A program made the position numbers and the translations under genes. Source: CBDCGJ01 sp965238305 (GTDB lineage Bacteria; Pseudomonadota; Alphaproteobacteria; GCA-2731375). From it: a DNA stretch of 64,000 nucleotides. The notes below the pieces were generated by a model, which did no database searches, was not told where the DNA came from, and worked only from the letters and a program-made list of their open reading frames with translations. Positions 9,007-18,775 of the stretch are shown here, piece after piece; within the stretch, counting starts at the first letter, position 1; every line of letters begins with the position of its first letter. The stretch covers positions 1,860,001-1,924,000 of the forward strand of contig CBDEHK010000001.1 of assembly GCA_965238305.1 (NCBI GenBank), written 5' to 3'.

Positions 9007-10101
9007 ATGATGATCGAAAACCCACATGACCAATTCCGCGATGCACGCGATCCTGCTGTTGCGGGGAAGCCAATGCGCGATCCGGCGGGTTGGCAGGCAC
9101 AGGAATTTGTGGCCAACAGGGATTGGCTCTGTCAATTCACCAATAATGAATTATTGGAACTGAAAGAAGCCATTGCACCTTATGATCATGCGGGCGTTGA
9201 CTTGACGACCTTGGCACGCGCGGATTTTGTTTTACCGACCTTAGCCGATCGCTTAGGGCAGGTGCGCCAGGAACTGCTTTATGGCCGGGGATTTATTAAT
9301 TTTCGTGGCTTATCGGTCGGCGATCTAGGCAAACGCGGGGCCGGCATCGCTTTTTGGGCGATTAGCCATTATCTCAGTGACGGAGTGTGCTCGCAAAATG
9401 ATCGTGGTCATGTGCTGGGCCACGTTACCGATCTGGGCGAAAGCAAAACCAATGCAAGTCAACGCGGACCCTATTCCCGCGAATCTATTCCCTTCCATGT
9501 AGATGCCGCCGATCTGGTCGGGCTGTTATGCCTGGAGCCGGCGAAATCTGGCGGCGAAAGCAGTCTGGCCAGTGCCGTTGCGGTCCATAATGAAGTTCTG
9601 CGTCGGCGTCCGGACCTGTTGCCCGTTCTCTATCAACCTTACGCCCGCGACCGCCGGGACGAAATTCCGCCTGGTATGCAGCCCTGGTACCATTTAGCGG
9701 TCTTTCACGCTCATCAAGGTTATTTCTCGGCCAGTATCGAGCCAACTTATATGGGCTCAGCGCATCGGTTTGAAGAAATTGGTGCCATGAGCCCTGAACA
9801 AACCGAGGCTCTGTCCCTGGTGCAGGAAATCGCCGCTGAGACCTGTTTCGATATGGGTTTTGCCCGTGGCGATATGCAGTTTCTTAACAATCACGTAATC
9901 TTCCATTCCCGCCGTGGGTTTGAAGATTACGACGCGCCAGAACAAAAACGTCATTTACTGCGAGTGTGGTTAAAAGCGTTGGACGGACGTCCACTGGCGG
10001 ATGAATATTATACCCGCCATGGAAAGCCGGGCGAGATCGACCGGCCGGGCGGCATTGTCGGTCCGGACACGGTTTTGTCCGCGCCCCTGACGCGGCAATA
10101 A
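9007..10101 (+). CDS. TauD/TfdA-family Fe(II)/2-oxoglutarate-dependent dioxygenase
   Basis: A 364-residue protein with the iron-binding HxD motif in IPFHVDAAD and the distal His in HVIFHSRRGF, followed by the 2-oxoglutarate-binding Arg in KRHLLRVWLK. This is the TauD/clavaminate synthase-like fold. The start was set at ATG 9007, five bases after the previous stop; an in-frame ATG at 8962 would overlap the amidohydrolase by 41 bp. It is the last gene of the operon and faces the ABC transporter genes, 22 bp away. The N-terminal extension of about 100 residues is seen in other members acting on small carboxylates. The substrate is unknown. Confidence 0.85.
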   Translation: MMIENPHDQFRDARDPAVAGKPMRDPAGWQAQEFVANRDWLCQFTNNELLELKEAIAPYDHAGVDLTTLARADFVLPTLADRLGQVRQELLYGRGFINFRGLSVGDLGKRGAGIAFWAISHYLSDGVCSQNDRGHVLGHVTDLGESKTNASQRGPYSRESIPFHVDAADLVGLLCLEPAKSGGESSLASAVAVHNEVLRRRPDLLPVLYQPYARDRRDEIPPGMQPWYHLAVFHAHQGYFSASIEPTYMGSAHRFEEIGAMSPEQTEALSLVQEIAAETCFDMGFARGDMQFLNNHVIFHSRRGFEDYDAPEQKRHLLRVWLKALDGRPLADEYYTRHGKPGEIDRPGGIVGPDTVLSAPLTRQ

Positions 10102-10123
10102 ATTCAGCGTTCTAAGCTCTAAA

Positions 10124-11062
10124 TTATCTACCGCGAATGCGCGGGTCCAGGGCATCGCGCAGGCCGTCGCCCATGAAATTGACGCTCAAAACCGTTAACG
10201 AAATTGCCAGTCCCGGCCATACCACGCGTTCAGGCGTAATGCTCAAAAACGGCACGCCGTCGAACAGCAACCGACCCCAAGTCGGGAAATCCGACGGAAA
10301 ACCCAGACCTAAAAAACTTAGCGCACTTTCGGTGATGATGGCGGCGGCGACGCCGAGCGTGGCCGAGACCATGATCGGGCTCAGTACATTCGGGAAAGTG
10401 TGACGGAAGATGATACGAAATGGACGGGTGCCGATGCTGCGGGCGGCAAGGACAAATTCCCGCTGCTTGATTGCTAGAACCTCGCCACGGACGATCCGTG
10501 CCGTCTGCATCCAACTGGTCACGCCAATGATAAATACAATCAGGATAAAAATACCGATCTCCGGCCCAAACAAAGCCCGTAAGGGATCGCGGAACAACAT
10601 GATGGTGACCAGCAGCAATGGCAGGATTGGCAGCGCCAGAAACAAATCCGTAAATCGCATCAACCAGCCATCAAGGCGGTTGAAATAACCGGCCATGACG
10701 CCGACTAAGGTACCTAACGTCAGCGACAATAGCATCGCGATGACGCCGACTGCGAGCGAAGTACGGCCGCCTGCGAGGACCTGCGCAAACATGTCTCGGC
10801 CAAGATTGTCGGTGCCCATTGGATGGGATAATGACATCCCCTGGTTCTTGGATTTGTAGTCGAGATATTGCGGGTCCAGGTCATAGAGAAAGGGTCCAAC
10901 GACGACACCTAAAGAGATCGCCACAAAGACGGTGACGCCGGCCAGCGCCCCTTTATGGGTACGGAATTGCTGCCAGACATCTAACCAGAGCGAGCGGTGT
11001 TTGATATCGTCTTCCAGCATCTCGCCTGCCGGCGCTTCGGTTGTATGGGTGATATCATTCAT
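10124..11062 (-). CDS. Peptide/nickel-type ABC transporter permease (DppC/OppC)
   Basis: A 312-residue inner-membrane permease of the Dpp/Opp importer family, with a cytoplasmic N-terminus, an oppC-type N-terminal domain and six predicted membrane segments. The EAA loop that docks with the ATPase is seen as EFVLAARSIGTRPFRIIFRH. The usual C-terminus GDGLRDALDPRIRGR is present. The start is placed at ATG 11062, overlapping the end of the DppB-type gene by 8 bp; a longer form starting at 11089 would overlap more. It is the last gene of the transporter cluster. Confidence 0.92.
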   Translation of the reverse strand: MNDITHTTEAPAGEMLEDDIKHRSLWLDVWQQFRTHKGALAGVTVFVAISLGVVVGPFLYDLDPQYLDYKSKNQGMSLSHPMGTDNLGRDMFAQVLAGGRTSLAVGVIAMLLSLTLGTLVGVMAGYFNRLDGWLMRFTDLFLALPILPLLLVTIMLFRDPLRALFGPEIGIFILIVFIIGVTSWMQTARIVRGEVLAIKQREFVLAARSIGTRPFRIIFRHTFPNVLSPIMVSATLGVAAAIITESALSFLGLGFPSDFPTWGRLLFDGVPFLSITPERVVWPGLAISLTVLSVNFMGDGLRDALDPRIRGR

Positions 11063-12068
11063 AGCGAATCCTCGGATCGAGTATGCCATAGAGCAGGTCC
11101 GCGATCAGGTTGAAAAGAACGATCAGGACCGCGAAAATAAAAGTCACCGTCTGAACTGTTGGGATATCCGCGCCTTCAATCGCACCAATCAATAACTGGC
11201 CGACACCGTTAATGCGGAAGATTTGTTCAGTGATAATGGCGCCGGCGAAAGTTGTCGGCAAGCCGAGGGCGATCACCGTCACAACCGGGATCATGCTATT
11301 TCTGAGCACGTGGATCAAAATCACGACTTTTTCCGACATCCCTTTGGCCCGCGCCGTGCGGACATATTCCTGGTTTAGATTGTCCAGCATGGAGGAGCGC
11401 ATAAATCGGCTTAATTGCGCCGCATTGAATAAACCCAACACCATGACTGGCATGATCATCTGTTTGATCTGATAGATCAGACTTTCGAAATCCGTCACCC
11501 GATGGGTGGTGTCATAAATTGATGGCAGCCAGCCTAGAACGACACTGAAGATTACGATCGCCACGGTGCCGGTAAAGAATGTCGGTACCGAAAAGCCGAG
11601 CATAGATACAAATGTGCCAATTTGATCAAAAATCGAATATTGCTTATAGGCGGAAATCACCCCGATCGGCACAGCAATTAGAATTGCGACGATATAGGAA
11701 ACACCGATTACAGTCAGGGTCTGTGGCAACCGCTCGGCAATTAAGTCGACAACGGGCGCGCGGGTAGACCATGAACGCACACGTAATCGATTATCGCTGT
11801 CGCCAATCTTGATTTCCCAAGCTTGTTCAATAAGATTAAGTGGCTCATTGACTAAAAACTGTTCCAACCATTTGACATAGCGAATATGAAATGGTTGTCC
11901 CAAGCCCAAACTCTCTTTGATTTGTTCGCGAACTTCTTCGGGAATGGTCAAGGGCAACTGGGCCGTCGGATCGCTGGGCGCGAGGTCTAACAAGGCGAAA
12001 ATAATAAAACTTATGACTAAAAGTGTCGGGATCGCAAAGAGCAGGCGCCTGATCGCGTATTTAAACAT
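11055..12068 (-). CDS. Peptide/nickel-type ABC transporter permease (DppB/OppB)
   Basis: A 337-residue permease. The N-terminus MFKYAIRRLLFAIPTLLVIS is the classical DppB start with the first membrane segment, which is why ATG 12068 was preferred over the upstream 12110. The EAA loop YVRTARAKGMSEKVVILIHV and the C-terminal LLYGILDPRIRYE are present. It carries a larger periplasmic loop after the first helix (residues about 45-110), normal for this subunit. It pairs with the overlapping DppC-type gene. Confidence 0.92.
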   Translation of the reverse strand: MFKYAIRRLLFAIPTLLVISFIIFALLDLAPSDPTAQLPLTIPEEVREQIKESLGLGQPFHIRYVKWLEQFLVNEPLNLIEQAWEIKIGDSDNRLRVRSWSTRAPVVDLIAERLPQTLTVIGVSYIVAILIAVPIGVISAYKQYSIFDQIGTFVSMLGFSVPTFFTGTVAIVIFSVVLGWLPSIYDTTHRVTDFESLIYQIKQMIMPVMVLGLFNAAQLSRFMRSSMLDNLNQEYVRTARAKGMSEKVVILIHVLRNSMIPVVTVIALGLPTTFAGAIITEQIFRINGVGQLLIGAIEGADIPTVQTVTFIFAVLIVLFNLIADLLYGILDPRIRYE

Positions 12069-12097
12069 AGGAAGATCCGATACCGTCAAAGAAGAGG

Positions 12098-12132
12098 GGA
12101 CGGCCCGCACATTTGTATAGAGCGAGCCGTCC
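12098..12132 (-). terminator. Intercistronic hairpin between binding-protein and permease genes
   Basis: A perfect 7-bp stem GGACGGC/GCCGTCC (12098-12104 with 12126-12132) with a 21-nt loop lies in the 80-bp gap between the substrate-binding-protein gene and the DppB-type gene. It is followed on the minus strand by a C/T-rich stretch but no strong T run. In ABC import operons such hairpins often protect or attenuate the messenger so that binding protein exceeds permease. That role is inferred here. Confidence 0.4.
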
Positions 12133-12148
12133 GGAAGTTATTCCGACA

Positions 12149-13858
12149 TCACTTTTGGCGATGCCACTCCTGGATGTTCCAAGGTGTCGCATCCCACACA
12201 TTCTGGCGAACGCCGCCCAAGGTGTTGGCGTGCGCCGCTACGGCGCCGCGATGGATCAAAGGAATCATAGCGCCATGCTCAATGATCAAATCGTTCATTT
12301 TCTTGGCGATGGCCGCCCGATCATCCAACGCCGCAGTTTGCGCCAGTTTGGCGCCTAGTGCGTCGTAAGCAGGATCGCAATAGCGCGGCATATTCTGGCC
12401 GATCCATTGTTTCTCGGGTCCGGGCATTTTGTCGCAACCCCAACGCAGCATATAGTTTTCCGGGTCGGTTCCATTGAAGTTGTTGGTGTACATCTCAATA
12501 TCAGAGAAGAACTTCTGGAAGGTGTCCGGGCTTGATTGATCGCCACCGAAGAACACAGAAGCACTGATATTCTTCAATTCGGTTTCAACCCCAATTGCTT
12601 GCCACATCTGTTTGACTAGTGCTTGGGTGCCTTGACGGACCGAGTTTGTTGAAGTCTGGTAAAGGATTGACAAACGCACGCCGTCTTTGGCGCGAACCCC
12701 GTCTGAACCGCGTTTCCAACCGGCGTCATCCAATAGTTTATTGGCGCCAGCGGTGTCTTGGGTTTTGCACCAGTCATTCGCGGTGGACGCATAGACAGCC
12801 GGTGCCGGCAGAACATTGCAGGTGACTTGACCCGCAGCCCCGTAACCGGCGTCGACAAGAATTTGCCGGTCGATAGCCATGGAGAGCGCCCGACGAACGG
12901 CTTTGTCCTTAAATATCGGGTGTGGGTTCTTGCCGTTGTCATAGACCCCGCGCTTGTCACCCATTTCCGGGCGCGCATTGGTCAATTGCACCATCAGACG
13001 TTCAACCGAGGTACCGAAAGCTGAAATCACTTTACCTTTGCCAGCTTTGGCCATTGTGCTGAGGATTTCCGGTTCCACCTGCAGGTTCCAGGCATAATCG
13101 AATTCACCGGTTTCCAGGACAGCGCGCGCCGCCGAAACCGCATCCCCGCCACCTTTTAGCAGAATTGAATCGAAGGCCGGCAGATTGGCGTCGCGATACT
13201 TGTCATTCATCACATATAACACGACGTCATTGGGACGAAATTCTTTCACTTTGAATGCTCCGGTACCGATGGTGCCGAAATTTTCCTTGGTGCATTCTGG
13301 TGCTTTCGCGCCCGTGCAGTTTTGAAACTGTGCTTTTTGAATGATCGGTACGCTGGAGCCTACGAACGGGCCATAAGGGAACGGCTTGGCGACACCGAAA
13401 GTTATTTTGATCGTGTGGGTGCCAGTCGCTTTGACCGAGGTGACATCCTGGAAACGGTCGATCGCGTTACAACCACCTTCTGGGTTCATACAATAGTCGG
13501 CAGTAAATTCAACGTCCGCCGCGGTAAAAGGTGTGCCGTCCGACCACATGATATTTTTCTTGAGTTTCCAAGTGATCGATTTTAAGTCCTTGGCGATGCC
13601 ACCATTTGCGACGGTCGGCACTTCCGCTGCAAGGGCGGCAACGATATTGCCTTTTTCGTCATAATGCGCCAGCGGCTCAATGATAATCGACGACGCGTCA
13701 ACATCCTTGGTTCCACCGGATAAGTATGGGTTAAGAATGGACGGTGCTTGCCAATAAAGTATCTTCAATTGACCGTCGGTACCGCGACCGGCCAATGCCG
13801 AGGACGCGAAAATCGCGCTCGCCATGGCTGCCGCAATTAGTATTGGTGCTTTCAACAT
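12149..13858 (-). CDS. ABC transporter substrate-binding protein, family 5 (peptide/opine type)
   Basis: A 569-residue periplasmic binding protein (SBP_bac_5). It has a Sec signal peptide ending near ALAG at residues about 20-25, and a family start LKILYWQAPSILNPYLSGG. The domain signature segment WKLKKNIMWSDGTPFTAADVEFT is typical of this family. The remaining length matches DppA/OppA relatives that bind oligopeptides, opines or other amino-acid conjugates. It sits between the two ATPase genes and the permeases on the same strand. It determines what the system imports, but ligand identity cannot be seen. Confidence 0.92.
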   Translation of the reverse strand: MLKAPILIAAAMASAIFASSALAGRGTDGQLKILYWQAPSILNPYLSGGTKDVDASSIIIEPLAHYDEKGNIVAALAAEVPTVANGGIAKDLKSITWKLKKNIMWSDGTPFTAADVEFTADYCMNPEGGCNAIDRFQDVTSVKATGTHTIKITFGVAKPFPYGPFVGSSVPIIQKAQFQNCTGAKAPECTKENFGTIGTGAFKVKEFRPNDVVLYVMNDKYRDANLPAFDSILLKGGGDAVSAARAVLETGEFDYAWNLQVEPEILSTMAKAGKGKVISAFGTSVERLMVQLTNARPEMGDKRGVYDNGKNPHPIFKDKAVRRALSMAIDRQILVDAGYGAAGQVTCNVLPAPAVYASTANDWCKTQDTAGANKLLDDAGWKRGSDGVRAKDGVRLSILYQTSTNSVRQGTQALVKQMWQAIGVETELKNISASVFFGGDQSSPDTFQKFFSDIEMYTNNFNGTDPENYMLRWGCDKMPGPEKQWIGQNMPRYCDPAYDALGAKLAQTAALDDRAAIAKKMNDLIIEHGAMIPLIHRGAVAAHANTLGGVRQNVWDATPWNIQEWHRQK

Positions 13859-13974
13859 TGTCTTTAGCTCCCTGTTGTTAAATCAGTAACTACTATTTCT
13901 CCAAAAATTTCCAAACATCGTTTCGGCCGGATTTGTTCCGCCTTCTCATTATTATCTATACAATTCACTCTATT

Positions 13975-14986
<1,012 letters not shown>

Positions 14987-14997
<11 letters not shown>

Positions 14998-16024
14998 GGC
15001 GTGGCGCCCCTGCATTAATATCCCACCAACAAGCTATGTCGTGGCTGATCTGATCATCACGCCAACCGCCATTGATTGAACGCAGCAAAGGGTTTGCCTC
15101 CCGGCAGCGGTCGAAAACATAAGGACATCTTGGCGCGAACGGGCATGAACTCGGTTCCGCCTCCAGGCTGGGCGGTTGCCCAGAAATACTGTTAAGCCTG
15201 GCGGATCGTGTGTGGTCCAGGCTCGGCAGTGTCTCCAGCAAAGCGCGGGTATAAGGATGCATGGGCATGCCATAGAGATCTCTTACCGACGCATGTTCGA
15301 CAACCAAACCGCCATACATCACCATAACCCGGTCGGCGATACCGGCAACCACGCCTAAATCATGCGTGATCCAGATAATTCCCATGCCAAGTTTTTGGCG
15401 CAATTCGCGAACGAGCTCTAGAATTTGGGCCTGAATAGTGACATCAAGTGCCGTCGTCGGCTCGTCTGCAATCAGCACTCTCGGGTCACAGGCCAATGCT
15501 ATTGCAATCATTACACGCTGCCGCATGCCACCGGAAAATTGATGGGGAAAGTCTTTTAGTCGATCCGCGGCAGATGGAATGCCAACCAGGTCGAGCAATT
15601 CGGCGGCCCGCTTACGGGCTTGCGCTCTGTCCAGGCCAAGATGTTTCCGCAGCGGTTCGATCAACTGATATCCGACGGTAAAAACTGGGTTTAATGAGGT
15701 CATCGGGTCTTGGAAGATAAAGCCGATCTCGCCACCACGAACGGCCCGCAGCTCTTTTGCTTCAAGTGTCAATAGATCCCTATCGTCGAAGATGACGCGA
15801 CCGTCGGTGATTTCTGCTGGCGGGCTAGGCAGTAACTTCAACAGCGACATCATCGTGACACTTTTGCCGGAACCACTTTCTCCAACAATGCCAAGTAACT
15901 CGCCCTCTTTGAGGTGGAAGCTGACGCCGTTCACCGCGTGAACATGCCCCTCGCGCGTTCCGAAGACAGTCTTTAGATCAGTCACATCCAAAATATGTGC
16001 GCCTGCTTCGACGTTTGCTTGCAT
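14987..16024 (-). CDS. Oligopeptide-type ABC transporter ATPase (DppD/OppD)
   Basis: A 345-residue ATPase and the first gene of the importer operon. It has Walker A GESGSGKSVTMMSLL, signature FSGGMRQRVMIAIAL, Walker B VLIADEPTTALD and the C-terminal motif CPFAPRCPYVFDRC. The promoter should lie in the 226-bp divergent interval with the deacylase gene at 16251, so importer and hydrolases may share a control region. The gene order ATPase-ATPase-binding protein-permease-permease is less common than dppABCDF but is complete. Confidence 0.92.
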
Positions 16025-16250
16025 TGAAACTACCTACCTGAATTTTGTCTTACTAATATTTTTATACCAAGATTGAATACCATCATTTGCTTCGCGGCAA
16101 GATTATTCTCACGCCCGCCCTTCGGGTAATGTCAAGATGATCCGCTCCCCGCAGCTTGCTTTTTCCCTAGTTCCACGAAATGATGCGGCGATGACGCACA
16201 TGCTATTGCAACATGTCGTCCTTTTCATAAACCAAAAGTAGAGCGTAAAA

Positions 16251-17258
16251 ATGTCGGACGGAGCCACTTTGATTCACAATGAAATCGACTTCGAACAAGA
16301 AGGCAAACAAACTGGATTTCTGCGTCTACCCTATTCTGTTCACCGTTCTGCCTATGGCTGGATTCCAGTGCCGATCGTGATGCTAAAGAATGGCGATGGG
16401 CCGACCGCGATGTTGATTTCCGGCAATCATGGTGACGAATATGAGGGCCAGGTGGCGTTAACAAAACTGTGCCAAAGCCTGACGCCGGAAGACATTCAGG
16501 GGCGCTTGATCATTCTGCCAATGGCGAACTATCCAGCTAGCCACGCCGGCACGCGCACATCCCCTTTCGACGGCGGCAATCTGAACAGAACATTCCCAGG
16601 CGACCCGGAAGGTACTCCGACGGAGATGATAGCGCATTATCTTGAAAAAGAATTAATGCCGCTGTGCGATTATTTTTTCGACTTTCATTCCGGTGGCTCA
16701 TCGTTGCGTTATCCCGCGACTGTGTTACGACGGCGCGGCGACAATCCGGAACAAGAAGCAGCCCTGGAAGCGTTGCAACTGGCTTTCGACGGGGATTACG
16801 GTTTTATCTTCGGCGCCGGCGGCGATCCCCGAGTCTCGGGCGCCGCCGCGCAGCGCCAGGGCGTGCTGAGTATCATGACGGAGCTTGGCGGCTCCGGCAC
16901 CGTGAGCCCGGAAATATTGGCGATTGCCGAACGCGGCATAAATCGCTTACTGCATAAAATCGGTATGTTTCCAGGCTACCAACCGGATGCTGCGCGAGGC
17001 ATGCGTCTGATGGAGCTGAAGAGCATTGATTATTTTGTCTATGCGCGGGACGAGGGGCTGTTCGAGCCTTATGTCGAATTATTGACGGAAGTGAAAGCAG
17101 GCCAAGCTGCGGGTGCGATCCACCATCCTGAAACACCATGGCTGGCGCCGACAATTTGCCATTTTGAACAAGACGGGTTGGCAATCTGCATGCGGGTGCC
17201 AGGTCGCGTGGAACGCGGTGACTGCGTATTTCATCTGGCGACCGATATCGAAAAGTAG
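16251..17258 (+). CDS. Succinylglutamate desuccinylase/aspartoacylase-family zinc deacylase (DoeB-like)
   Basis: A 335-residue M14-like zinc enzyme that cleaves N-acyl groups from amino acids. The zinc ligands are visible: His60 and Glu63 in GNHGDEYEG, and His146 in DFHSGGSS. The catalytic Glu is likely Glu211 in TELGGSG. The length and layout resemble DoeB-type N-alpha-acetyl-diaminobutyrate deacetylases of ectoine breakdown, but no ectoine hydrolase gene is nearby, so the exact substrate is open. It is transcribed divergently from the ABC importer and is followed by the phosphoesterase gene within about 10 bp, which suggests joint use of an imported acylated compound. Confidence 0.82.
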   Translation: MSDGATLIHNEIDFEQEGKQTGFLRLPYSVHRSAYGWIPVPIVMLKNGDGPTAMLISGNHGDEYEGQVALTKLCQSLTPEDIQGRLIILPMANYPASHAGTRTSPFDGGNLNRTFPGDPEGTPTEMIAHYLEKELMPLCDYFFDFHSGGSSLRYPATVLRRRGDNPEQEAALEALQLAFDGDYGFIFGAGGDPRVSGAAAQRQGVLSIMTELGGSGTVSPEILAIAERGINRLLHKIGMFPGYQPDAARGMRLMELKSIDYFVYARDEGLFEPYVELLTEVKAGQAAGAIHHPETPWLAPTICHFEQDGLAICMRVPGRVERGDCVFHLATDIEK

Positions 17259-17265
17259 ATAAGCC

Positions 17266-18645
17266 ATTACAAAGCTGCCAGGTCAAATCCAAGCACTGAA
17301 GCCACATGGCGAAGGTCAGCAGTTTGTCGTCTATGGCGATGCCTGTTCCGGCCTTCCGGGCCGGCTGCACGAGAAGAATTTCGCGGCTATCAATGGGGTT
17401 ATCCAACGGCTTGAGCCGCCGCCCGAATTTATCATCTTCACTGGCGATGAGATTTCCGGTCTCACCCCTGATGCCAAACAGCTACGCGCCCAGTGGCGGT
17501 ATTGGCTGGATCAGGAAATGGCCTGGCTCGACCGCGAACAAATACCGCTTTGGCAGGCGACCGGCAATCACACCACCTATGATGAAATGAGCGAAACAGT
17601 GTTTAGAGAGATCCTTGAGCTGCCGCGCAATGGTCCGGCTGGTCAAGAAGGATTGTCTTATTGGGTCCGCCACGGCGATCTGCTGATCGTCGTTGTGGAC
17701 ACGATGGGTGCCGGTCTGGGTGGCGAAGGCTATGTTGAGACGGCATGGTTACGGCAAGTTTTGCGCGATAATGATGAAGCGCCGCAAAAAATTGTTGTCG
17801 GCCATCATCCGGTTTTTCCCGTGAACGGTTTCTCGGGTCCGGTTCAAAGGGAAATTAGTAGCGAGATTACCAAAGAATTATGGAATGTATTGGTCGATAA
17901 TGATGTCAGCGCCTATCTCTGCGGCCACATCCTGGCATTTGATGTGCAGGTTCATCAGGGTGTTCTACAAATTTGCAGCGCCGGGGCCGGCACCGATCAT
18001 TTGATGCCGGCGGAGTTCGAATTCTTTCATTGCCTGCAAATAGCGGTAGATGCGCGGGGGCTTCGATATCAGGTTCTTGACACCAACGGACAAGTTCGGG
18101 AAAAACTCGATTGGCCGGTTCGGCTGCCATCGTTTGACGATTGGCGCGTCCTTCCGATGGGAGAATTCGCCGCCCCGACCGTGTTGAAACCGGAAAACCG
18201 GGAGGTTTTGCTGTTGCGTTTCACGGGCACTTCGTCGGCGGCAGAATGTCAAGCGCTGCAGACCCTGTTTTGTTGTCGACCGCCAGCAGCGTTGCCGCCG
18301 CTTTGGATTGGCCTGAAAGGTGCGGAACAGCGTCTGACGGTGACGATCAGCCCGGAACCAGGAAGAAGCCCGCATTATTGGCTGGGTCCGCCTATTGCGT
18401 CGGGGGAGCCTTTCGATTTCACTTTGATGCTGCACCATAATATGGGTCCCGGCGGTATCGTCTGTAAACTTGGCGAGGAAGACAAATGGACCTCACTGTC
18501 CGCCGCTTCGCCTTGGGGGTTGGAACGGCTAATGATATCCGATCAATGGCTCACCGGCCACGGGCCGAGCAGGCCGGACGAACAACCGTTTTTAGGCAAA
18601 AACCTCAGCGTTCAGGCCGCAATTGTTCGCCAAGATATCGACTAA
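17266..18645 (+). CDS. Metallophosphoesterase family protein with no standard start codon
   Basis: The reading frame is open from 17263 to the stop at 18645. Before the first in-frame ATG (17518) it encodes conserved family sequence: the metal-binding FVVYGDACSG at 17338-17367, then FIIFTGDEISG and RAQWRYWLDQEM. The later motifs ATGNHTTYD, VVGHHPVFP and YLCGHILAFDVQ complete the calcineurin-like phosphoesterase core. Starting at 17518 would delete two metal-binding motifs, so the true start lies upstream, where only ATT (17266) or CTG (17275, 17296) exist. The coordinate given is the ATT choice (459 residues). The gene directly follows the deacylase (7-bp gap), so translational coupling or a lost start codon are alternatives. 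It acts on an unknown phosphoester or phosphodiester. Confidence 0.7.
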   Translation: MTKLPGQIQALKPHGEGQQFVVYGDACSGLPGRLHEKNFAAINGVIQRLEPPPEFIIFTGDEISGLTPDAKQLRAQWRYWLDQEMAWLDREQIPLWQATGNHTTYDEMSETVFREILELPRNGPAGQEGLSYWVRHGDLLIVVVDTMGAGLGGEGYVETAWLRQVLRDNDEAPQKIVVGHHPVFPVNGFSGPVQREISSEITKELWNVLVDNDVSAYLCGHILAFDVQVHQGVLQICSAGAGTDHLMPAEFEFFHCLQIAVDARGLRYQVLDTNGQVREKLDWPVRLPSFDDWRVLPMGEFAAPTVLKPENREVLLLRFTGTSSAAECQALQTLFCCRPPAALPPLWIGLKGAEQRLTVTISPEPGRSPHYWLGPPIASGEPFDFTLMLHHNMGPGGIVCKLGEEDKWTSLSAASPWGLERLMISDQWLTGHGPSRPDEQPFLGKNLSVQAAIVRQDID

Positions 18646-18775
18646 TCAGGACTTGCGTTTGGCCAAAGACGATGGCAATTTGGCGCAACTGGCCTAAGCA
18701 AATTTCAGTATCAAACGAAGCATCCTCGCGAACCGATATTCGCCTGGGATCTTGCATCTTGAAGGGAGAATGAAC

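Noticed and set aside
16025..16250. A shared operator between importer and deacylase genes
   Set aside because: No palindrome or repeat strong enough to call was found; only AT-rich stretches are visible.
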